64,000 bases of DNA from Manduca sexta. Its lineage: Eukaryota > Arthropoda > Insecta > Lepidoptera > Sphingidae. The notes beneath the pieces are model-generated. The model made no database searches, was not told where the DNA came from, and worked only from the letters and a program-made list of their open reading frames with translations. The first letter of the stretch is position 1, and the number at the start of each line of letters is the position of its first letter. Below are positions 11,752 to 23,700 of the stretch, in pieces. The translations under genes were made by a program, and so were the position numbers. The stretch lies in the NCBI RefSeq assembly GCF_014839805.1, contig NC_051120.1, forward strand, positions 5,642,001-5,706,000, read 5' to 3'.

Positions 11752-14700
11752 GTATGTTGTGTTTTTTGAGATTATGCGTATACTTACTTTCCTTTTCGTT
11801 GAGTCATTTATAGAAAAGAATTAGAAAGTTAGTTTTATGCAGATTTAGGTGTACTGTGTCCGTCTGATTTTGTTGTTTTCGCTTGAAATTATAAACGTTA
11901 TTATTTTTTAATATTTAGGCTATTGTAAAATTACGTCTACCTTTTTTATACCTGTTTTTTTATGTATTATGTATACTAAAATTCTCTGTGCATACTTATT
12001 ACATCACATAGTTACGCCCTAACTATAAGTGTATATTAACTTATTTTCTTAATATGTTTGACAATACTATAAACATAAAAACTCTTAAATTGTTAACGGA
12101 TAAGTATTAACCAAAATAAACATCCAAATAAGTATAAAAAAAAAGCTTCTCACTACGCTACAGCTTTGATTACGAAGTAGATGTAAGATATAATTTATTA
12201 TAACTGACCTACCACAACATCGTGATAATCTTCAAGGTTACGAGCAAAAATATAAAACTAGCTCATTGACATAATGATGCCAGTGTTCCTCTATTTATAT
12301 GTAAAAAATATAATTCTGCACGGCAAAGCAATTTTAAATTACTACGGAATGTGAAACGAAACTTAATGTTTATTCTTTTTTCAAAACAATTATTTTATGA
12401 ATCATTGGATAATAATAATGTATTATGAAACAACTTCTAAAAGTTACTTATAAAGTTTTTAGGTTTTGAATTGAATATAAATAAAAGACTTCGATACGAA
12501 TAAACTATTTTCGTCTCAAAGCTACCTAATTAATAATCATTTATTTACCTTCACAAACAAAAGCGTGCACGCACTGTTGTATTCCGGTTTAAAGGACATC
12601 GTAGTCTCTTTTCAACTGCAATAAAAAAGACACCAAAAGTGTAAGTTATTTAAAGTAAAGATAGTTAAAATAAAGCAATACCTATCTGTCCCGCATAACC
12701 AGCAAAAACAAATAAACTAAACAAGTCACTTTACAATTGACAGTTTCTATAACTACTTATAGCCACAAGGCAAAGGAATCTAAAATCGAAATCTAAAATC
12801 TAATCTTCAATCACCTACTTCTCTTAATCAACTCAACCTACCTAAAAGTTAAATTAATAAGCTAATAGGTATGCTAACAGAATTTTGACTTGCAATTGCG
12901 ACGTATGAACATTTTTTACATTTCGATATCACTGTAAGCCTAATAAAACATTGTTTTGTAGAGCGATTCTTACGCCATCTATTAATCGAGGGATAGAACA
13001 TGTATCAAAGGAAAGCTTCATCTCTATAACATTAGTAAAAGAGTACGGCCTGTCTCACAAACTCTAGTCGAAGCTATTCGAAAGACAGTAATATGTTTAA
13101 GAGTTTATACTTGAAGGAAAGACACACGTAAGACTAGGCAGTATGGTCGAAAGACTAAAGCCTGTCCTCTAAGAAGGAATAAAAAAAAAATCAATGTGTC
13201 ACATAAGTAAGCCGACCAAATACAAAAGTCACTCTGTAATCTACTCCCAAAGAAATGATAATAAAATGAATACCCTCTACATTAGTGGTGTAATACAATA
13301 ACTAACAAATATAATTTACATAGTCTCATTTGGAAAGACTAACCCGTTATAGTGGGGAAATAGCCCTAATTTATAGTATTAATGACAATAGAAAATGGTA
13401 CAGTACTCACAGTACAGCCATTTTTTTTATGAATTGTCATGGATACCTGTCTTTCAGCCGGTTAATGATACTATAATCTATATATATAAAAAAAAGTCGT
13501 TTTAGTTACACTATTTATAACTCAAGAACGGCTGAATCGATTTGGCTGAAAATTGCTGGGGAGGTAGCTTAAAACTTGGAGATGGACATAGGATACTTTT
13601 TACTATCATATAAATCTGAAGAGTTTGTTTGTTTGAACGCGCTAATCTCAGGAACTACTAGTCCGAACTGAAAAAATATTTTAGTGTTGGATAGCCCACT
13701 TATCGCAGAAGGCTATAGGTTATATATCGTCACGCTATGATAAAAAGGAGCGGAGCAGCACGTGGGCGAAGCCGCGAGCAAAAGCTAGTATAATATATAT
13801 TACATTATTGTTCAGTACCATCAAGATGTTTTCAGTAACATTTGCATCTTGTCATTGATCGATGATTATAGATGACATGATCTAATTCATCTCGTGTAAG
13901 GTTTTAAAGGCTTCTATGACATCAAACCCATAAAACATACAAAAAATTACCTTATTTCTAAATTTATTAATATTTTTAATAATGCAACATGGAAAGTAAT
14001 AAATACATACATTATAGCTAATAGAGTCATATACTCGTAACGCGAAACATAATTTCTTAAAATTAATGTTAATAGATTTCATGCGGATTGGAATATATAA
14101 ATAATCCATCAATAAATCAGTCTAAAAACGGAAGTTTATTCTTAAATAATTTAATAATAAATATTTAAAGAATGCTTTAAACTAAATATATGTATGTAGA
14201 CACGATCGATAGCGTCATCTATCTATTTTAAGAATCTGATTTAAATATCCCATAATTTCCTATGGGAGCAAATTAAAAGGTTTAAAAGTATCTTAAGTGT
14301 TTCGATCATGGTCTATCCAAGTGCCAAATTTCATCCAAATCCATTAAGCTTTTTTTTACTTCTATCAAACATTCAAACACACACAAACTTAAGCATTTAT
14401 ATTAGATAGATTAGATTTTGACTTACCTGTATATAGCATCACTTCCTCTATTATGTCAGTTGTTGTGTTGAGAAATAGAAAAATAATTATAGCGGAAAAC
14501 GGAAGCTAGATTTCTCCGCAACGCTCTGCCGTGGTATGCGAATTGCTAACAAGGTGTTTTTATTATTCTCAGAATGATATATGGCGTAGAATCAGGCCAG
14601 TTGTAGTCCCAATTTATTTTCGAAAAGTTAATTCCTATCAGGATTTTCAAATATGGGCATAATTCTTAAATTAACTTAATTAAGTTCTTAATTAAAAATA

Positions 14701-17700
14701 CGGAAGTATGTGAAAATGTTTGGATGTTTGTAAAAAGTAAAAGCCGAAACAGCTAAACGGATTTGAATGAAATTTGGCACACCATGTCCTGAATTACCAC
14801 ATAGGCTAGTTTTTATCCCGCTTACTTGATCTCATGAAAAATAATAATAAAAATCCACATCACGCTTTTATACTCGAAAAGGTAGGCAGAGGTCCAATAG
14901 AGGCACCCACTTTTCGCCAACAATGTTTCGTACCGCGATGTAAAAGAGGCAAACCTGCCGCCATATCAGGGACAAATCCGAGACGCAGCGCTGAGAGTAA
15001 GCAGAAAAAAATTAATGCAGGCCTCGTGAACAAAACACATTAGACCTATTAGGATTTTATAAATTACAACTGTTCTCAGACCCGCCCGCGTCGTAATCTT
15101 TTTCCACAATAAACGTCAAGCATACAGTTGTTGGGGACAGAAATACTAGCTACATACAAGCAAACAGTTGTCGGGGACAGAAATACTAGCTAAGATTCTA
15201 TCGATTAGTTAATTTCTATCATAATATGATGTAAAAAAAACACAAACTTTACATTATGATAGGTAAATAGCACAATTTAACTACAAGCGGCTCCGCCCTC
15301 AAATTTTTCCGAAATCAATATTTTCTCGGGGCAAAAAGTAGCCTATAGCACACAGAAGGAATATAGCTGCCTATTAGTGATTTTATTACTTTAGTTCCTG
15401 AGATTAGCGCGTTCAAAAAAGCTGTTCAGCTTTATACTTTATAGATTTCGGCCCATATCTTACCTCTTAACTATTTCAGTCCTTTAGAAATACAGTTCTA
15501 ACAAATGTTCCACATATGCCTCCACGCCGTCATCTCCCACTTTATAGCTGATATTAGAAATCATGATTTGCTATGTTCTGTTATGTTTACATATGGATTG
15601 AGTTCACACGACCTAGCCAAAGTGTAGTCACGTGTCTCAATTTTGGGTTCGCGAGGGGTCTCAGAGGAAATTGATCATTTTGTCATTTATATTGTTCAGC
15701 CAAACTGATTGTCCCAAATGTTTCTTACATCTGTACATATAAAACAAAATTTCCTTTTGTCTGTCTGTTTATTATCCAGTTTCTCAAAACCTAATGAACG
15801 GATTTTTATGACATTCGGTATGGAGATAGTTTAAGACCCTGGAAAGGTTATAGGCTACTTTCTATCCCAGGAAAATATAAAGCGGGACTTTTATCCCGAA
15901 AACTTCACGCGGGCGAAGCCGCGAGCAATAGTTAGTGTGGTATCGATTTGAGTTTGTGAAAGGTGCCGAATGGATTTAAATTAGACTTAGCACATAGATT
16001 GATGAAATCCTTTATTAATTGCGCCCAATCTTTTGTTTCGACAAAAAATTACAAGGCGGTTTTAGTTCCACAAAATATTTCCACGCATGCGGACCACAAG
16101 CAAAACATAATAAATAATTACAAGAAGCTGTAGAAAAACAGACATAATTGTAGCGACCGTTGAGATATAATGTTTCTCATGCCTACACTACACTAACCAT
16201 CATGTGTAGTGTGCAGTTTTTATGCAAAAAAATCTCAACAACTAATTTAAAAAAAGAATGCATATTGTATTAGTAAGAATAATTTCTGTACATTCGGAAC
16301 ATCTATCTCTATTATTTATACATTGCAATATGTAAAATAGCAGTGTCTAATTTGATATACATCACGATTTGAATTTAAAATAGAAAATCAATATTAATTT
16401 GTATTTATACACGTGTGCATTTTGACATATCCACGTACAGCCATCGATATGTATGCGTAATAGCTATAATATGTCGTTTCCTCGATTTATTTCACCAGAT
16501 ATATTGTATGTGGTAAATAAGGAAAGAAAACCGTTTCGAATATAAATACTCTCTCACACTCTGAACATAAAATCACTTTTTAAACTTCAAAAAATTAGGT
16601 TTTGTATTCATTAGGCATATTATAACCTGTCCACTCACAACTGTCTAATATTATTAATATCGTAATTACCTAAATATTAATATTATTACGTGAACTTCAA
16701 CGTATAAGTTAATGCGTAATTCCATACTTCCTCATAGCGGCGTTCCAAATTTAAAATATCCTATTTGTAATATATATACATAGGTATTTAGGACTATAGG
16801 TACTCATTCTATATTTAAAAAACCGAGGTCACGTTTTTAAAAAAGTTGCACGCATGAAACATGTTTAAAGTGTCTATAAAATGATCTCGTAATCACGAAA
16901 ATAGCTCGTGTACTGAAGCAAACAACACATTGCCTCCTATAATGTATGTATATTTTAATGTCGAGTTAAAATATAATAAGATTATACAATGCGAATTAAA
17001 TTTTGCACTAATGTAAATGACCTTATACTTTCTTTGATTCCATAAATTCTACCAATTTAAATACCAATGAAAAAAATAAAAATCCTTTGAAACATTGAAA
17101 TATTGCAACATTTATAAAACATTATGCGCGTGCATTTATGTATATTTCTACCACAGATAAAATAGTACAGAGGCTAGACAGATTAAAAAATGCAGTTCCT
17201 TTACAAACGCAATGAAAAGAAAATCAATACGCTATAATATAAGAATATTTGTAATAAATAATGTCTACACACTCTATAATAGGGAACGCCCGTTTTCAAT
17301 AGTGGGAAAGCATATAATATGAACTATAAAGCTCATACTATTTTATTTTAGAGAAAATTAAATAAAAATAACGTACATAATATTGTTTTATTGTACAATG
17401 CGCGATCAGCGGCAGGAAAGGTTCGTCGACCCGCGGCCGCTTACGTCACAGCTCAGTCTCACGCGGTTTTGCGTCTCTTTGTTCTTTCGCAACACCGTTA
17501 CATGGTGTAAATACTTGGGACAAATACATGTGATTTATAATCCAAATGCACTAACTGTGCTTGGTCCGTCAGAACTTTTGTTCCCGCAGAGAAGAAATAT
17601 AAAAAACATTTTGTTAGTTTTTTGTTAGTCATACGTTCTTATAAGAATAAAACCACTAAATGATAAACATTAAATTACTCATATTTTTTTTTTAAATAAA

Positions 17701-20700
17701 ATGCAAAGGATTGTAAAACGTAGATATGTTTGTAGTCACGTAGGCTCTGAATAACTACATTCGTTATCTTACAAACAAGTTTGTTATTGTATTGAATGTA
17801 AACTGGTTTCATCCGTAATTGGACTCTGAAACGCATTTAAACGTATTAATTTTATACTACGACGTCAAAACACGTATAAAGAAGGAAATAAAAGAGAAAA
17901 ACGTAGATAGCTCTAATGGCGAAGCTTGGATAGCCGGCGATAGCCTAGTTGGGTGTGGAACGGACTGCCGAGACGAATGTCCGCAGGTTCAAATCCCAAG
18001 GGCACACACCTCTGCTTTTCTAAATCATGTGTGCATTCTTTGTGAATTTATCGTTCGCTTTAACGGTGAAGGAAAACATCGTGAGGAAACCTGCACATCT
18101 GAGAAGTTCTCTATAGGAATTTCGAAGGTGTGTGAAGTCTACCAAACCGCACTAGGCCAGCGTGGTGGACTAAGGCCTAATCCCTCTCAGTAGTAGAGGA
18201 GGCCCGTGCTCAGCAGTGGGCAAGTATATAATACAGGGCTGATATTATTTTTTATTATTCTAATGGCGAAAGGTAAATTTTTCCGAATGATAACCCGACA
18301 CAACATATAGATACTAATATGCATGACTGCAGTCTAGATCATTCTAATGATAATTAGATTCTACATAAAGGAAAGCCGGTAGGAATCAGCTTATATGGAC
18401 CCTCCGCCACTGGATTAATCTCCTTTAATTATACCGGTGGTGTATAAGTCGCTGTTTCCCCAAAACATTATGTAGTCCATGAATACAATGCAAAATACAA
18501 AAAAAGACATGGCGTCATGGAGTAAACATCCCATCATAGAAAAGTCTTACTTCGCTGGTTATTGTATTTTTTTATTTTGCTTTCTAAATACTACAGAAAA
18601 GTCTATATCACAACCAACTGTTTCGAGAAAACAAATGAATTCTACCGTACATACTTGTCCAAATAATAAAAGCTTATCGCTTGATACTAGAGGTATTGAA
18701 CTCTACCGTGTCAATAAAAAATAAGCGGCTTACAGACCTAACATAGGAATGTTAATATTTGGGTATTTTTTTTTATTCAGTTCGAAGACACATCAAACTG
18801 TCAGTAGTTAAACCTTGAAAAAAAATCCCTTCGCATTTATAATATTGATTTAGATAATTATTATTATAAAAATCTATATATAAAACAAAGTCCCCTTTTC
18901 TATCTGTCTGTATGTTATCGATTTTCTCAAAATCTACAGAACGGATTTTTATGAAATTATGTATGTAGATAGTTTAAAACCTTGGGAAGGTTATAGGCTA
19001 TTTTCTATCCCGGGAAAATATGTATAGGGACTTTTATCCCGGAAAACTACACGCGGGCCAAGCCGCGAGCAAAAGCTAGTCGTCTCATAAAATGTTGTTC
19101 TAGGCAACTATGAAATCTTAAAATGTAAGTGCTTATTAAATAAAGTAATCTTGTAAACTCGACTGCGAAGGTAAACACGATAATCGACCTACATGATTAT
19201 CAGTACATTGTTTAGACTGTTCAGATGATAGGTTTACCACACCTCAATGTGTTTGCCTACAATCAAGACAAAACGGACCTTACCTTATGGATACTCCTTG
19301 CTAAAAAATGGCCGTAAATGTTAAAGTGTGTTAAGTTTCAACAACCAGCAATAAAATTGTCATATTTATATCTATAAAGATTACATAAAGCTGAGGAGTT
19401 TGTTTGAACGCCCTAATCTCAGTAACTACCGGTTCGAATTGAAAAATTATTTTAGTGTTGGATAGCCCATTTATCGAAGAAGATTATATGGCAACACCTT
19501 ATGTCCAATAGGAGCGGAACATCAATAAAAAAAAGATGCAAAACCGGAGAAAATTTAACTTAGGTATAGAGCATTTTACAAGTTTTTAAACTAAGACAAC
19601 CTCATTTTATTGACTGAATTTCGTTGGTCTGGTCTGGTATAATTGTATCTCATCTGGGTTGTATATATTTCCGATATATATCGGATAAAAATATCATCAA
19701 GACGAAAAAATATATGCCTCAAATTCGTTTTACATCTCTAATATTGTGACGCAATACACTTATGACGTCACAACACGTAAATTAGAGCGAGGATAATATA
19801 CGCCTCGCCTACCAGGATAGCCATGGGTCATGAGCGTGGATGATAAATTATTGAAAACAAATCATCGCTAAATATAATAGAGTCCGTTTTAGCATAACAT
19901 ACACACCCGTTGGCCTTGTCAAGCCCGCCTTGTCCCTTATATTGTGCAATACCTCACAGCTAATTGCAATGTGTACTCACTTGATAATTATATTATATAA
20001 TTACTTATTAACTTTTTTATGAAAATAGGTACTATAAGGTAGAGGCGCAAAAGTCATTAGTCAAAGTATTTTTTTAACAACGTTCTACGACTTGTCAAAG
20101 GTAACACAAAAATATTTTTATAGCTACGTCTAGTATGTATTAGGTGAAGGTCCTAAATATTTAAATATGTACTAAATTTTCCATCCCTGTGGAAAAATAA
20201 AACTATACAAGGTGTAGGTCGGAATTACCAAAAGTCGAAATAATTATCAAATTCATTTATATCATCAAACTAGCTTTTGCTCGCGACTTCGCCAGCGGGA
20301 AAGAGTTTGTGGGAATTTTTTTTCCGACTTACTTGATATGTATTGTTATATTATGACCAAATTACACAAAATCATTATAAATTGTAGCCTATGTGTTATT
20401 CTGATGTATAACCAATATTACTTACTGTAAAGTTTCATCCAAATCCGTTCAGTAGTTTTTACGTGAAAGAGGAACAAACATACATACATCCTCACAAACT
20501 TTCGCATTTATAATATTGGTAGGTTTAATAGGGTGTTTAGAAATACTCTCATAGTAAGCACGACATTATTTATAAACAAATTCATATACCCCATAAAAAA
20601 ACATATTTTTTATGATATGTCTCCCATTACCGACCTATACACATTCTATAAAATAAGCAAGTTTAATATCAATAAAGCTAATTCATTCACTACTGTATCT

Positions 20701-23700
20701 ATTTTTAGACATGTTTGTGTCAGTATTGTAAGTCGTATATGCCTTAGACTAATAAACTCTTAGTCACTGAGATAAATGAGTGGGTTTTTGTTACACAGCT
20801 CTAATGATCCATAATTATGACGTAATAAAGTATTTTATAATATGTGTTAAATGACACATTATCAATGCTTATATAATAAAATAAAATTTTAATGTAAGGT
20901 ATAATAGTTGGAACTACTGAGTCGTATTTTTTACTTATTTTTTTATTGCTTTGAATGACGAGACGAGCTTACCCTTCGCTTGATGGTAAGCGATACGATA
21001 AACAGCAGAAACACCATTCAACACCTTGAATTACAAAATATTGTTTAGTATTCCACTGCGCTCGCCATCCTGAGACATGAGTTGTTAAGTCTTATTAAGT
21101 CCAGTAGTTACACTGGCCACTATGTTTTTCAAACCGGAACACAACAGTGACTACACACTGCTACAGAGTCAGTATAGTTTACATTTAACTCCACCTAAAC
21201 TTAACATTACGTAACATATTTGAATTTTATATGAAATTTCGGTATTTAAAAAATACTGAGCATAATACCTATTACCAATATTCATATTAAAGCTTACAGA
21301 TCACTCAACGATAGATAGTATATCGACAAGCACTGAAATATCATGAAAAACTGAAAGTGTTGTAGGAACTCGACGTAGGTACGCAGCTAACTAGGTTATC
21401 CAGGCCGCGCGCTAACGATTTCCAATAAATGGGCGTACGTATCATGGTAGCTTCTTATATTCTGATATAATATTTTTTATATTTTCCTTTATCTTGTAAA
21501 TTTCCTTTACTTATAAAATCAATATAAAATGTTCTGCACTACAGTTTTTTTCCTATAAAATTCTTGAGGATATTTTGTCTATCATCATGTTAAAATAGTG
21601 TTGAGTATTTATGAGTTATTGTCATAATGATATTGGTCGTACATACAGGGTCTGCAAAAAGGCTAAAATTTAAGCTCATAAAGCATGTGAAAGTATAAGC
21701 ATAAGATTAAATCTTCGGTATGATTAAACGAGATATTTTCTTTTCTAGAAAAAATATTTATGAGATAAAAATGACGGCCAAGACATCTGTTAAATAAACG
21801 CACTTAAGGTGGTAGCTCAAGGTTCATTTTCATACATTTTGTTTCGGCTTTAATCTGGGTAACTAAACAAGTATTGGCAAGTAAAGAATTTAAATTCACG
21901 TCTAGTTAGTGATTAGTTCTCGCAGTTGAAAGAAAAATGTAAAAATAATTAATAATCATGGATATTTCTGCCTTTAAAATTTCGTCATATTAAATTTTAA
22001 AGGCCGAAATATCCATGATTATTAATTATTTTTACGTTTTTCTTTCAACTGCGAGAACTAATCACTAACTAGACGTGAATTTAAATTCTTTACTTGCCAA
22101 TACTTGTTTAGTTACCCAGATTAAAGCCGAAACAAAATGTATGAAAATGGACCTTGAGCTACCACCTTAAAGAATACAAAAATAATTGATACTAAAGGAC
22201 TCGTAAAATGAACAATAAAATTTAAAAAAGGAATCCAAAATGGCGGCTGTATGCTGCACTATATTGCAACCGGTAAAATCGAGCCGTTTTCGCACCGGCC
22301 GCGTCACGTGGCATTTACACGAGCACCACTTGTTTTTGTTGGCGGATTTTTTACAACACCCGCAACGTAACGTGACTACTATATAATTATTGTTCAAATT
22401 TCTTAACAATGTTTAATGTATCACCAAATCTCTTTTCTTGAATGCTTCAGCCACCACGTGTATCTTTTGTGAGAATATTAACTTAAATACAATAAGAAAA
22501 TGAATTAAACATGTCACGTTACATTTAAAATTTGATACAAAATTAAAGCCAAAATCTATAATCAATTTCACTTATGTACTCTGGATAGACAATCGACGCG
22601 TGTTAACATTATTAAAATTACACAATAGCATTTATAATTTCAAAATATAAATATTTTAATTCAAATCTCCTTCCCACATTTTAGGTAGGTATTTTATAAA
22701 CATTGTAAGATTTGAATGTAAACAAACAATTTTCCCGCAGAAAAAACTTTATTGTTCTATCGTTACGTAATGTTTACGTATCGTCAGACACTACGTGGCC
22801 TTACGTCAATCGAGACCCGTTGTAAAATGACGATTCCGCGATATCACGACGCTATTGCGCGTTCTATATTTAAATCCGACTGACTCAGATAAAAGTTATT
22901 ATAATAATAAGCATTGGCCTTTCCTTTTTATTAATCGTAATATGTTGAATTATTATGATTTACCTGGATCATACAAAATTTTGGTTGAATTTAAGCGCAA
23001 TGATATAGCGTCTGGAATACAGATGAAAATATAACTTACTTATTACCTCGCAAACAACATATTGTAGTACCTCTGAACTAGAAAACGACTACTTAGACGA
23101 AACTAGGAAAACTTATAAATAAACCCAATTATGGAAATAAATAATATTTTTATTATTAATCAGTAGTCTATTAAATACATAGGCGTAGATACCGCTGTAT
23201 TGATATTATAGGGCACCGAAACTTCAAAGGCCTCTCTTAGCCCATACCTACATTTAACTTAAGCCCAAATATTCTAGCCCCGAAGATCCACAATCAAAAT
23301 TATGATATAGAGTCAATTTATGGCAAACTACGCCACTGGTTAAATATTAAAATACTTGTGGACTATATATCTTTCACATAAACGTTTACACAAAAGGATG
23401 TTCTGATAAACAAAGTAGGTCGCTATAGATAGCTTCTACTTTAGCTTTAATATATCCGACATCCCACGCTCCTATCGGCCTTTATTTCATAGCAATTGCA
23501 CACTGCGTAGGTGAAGGCTTATATTACTAGTATCTTGAATAACAAAATAGGCATATACACAGGCTGAGTTTAATTGAGTAAACTTCACGGAGAAAACACG
23601 TAACAAATCATGAATGCACTCTAATTGTGTTTGAGTGAGCCAAATTGGCGTACCGCTCTGATATCTATATGAAATAACATTAATATAAGCTACAATTTAG

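Noticed and set aside
14834..15043. Open frame of 69 codons
   Set aside because: It lies on a minus-strand SINE body shared with several other copies.
15124..15192. CRISPR array
   Set aside because: Only two repeats in a eukaryotic intron with no further units or cas genes.
17819..18193. 124-codon open frame
   Set aside because: Nearly all of it is the SINE at 17924-18258, with target duplication defining the element.
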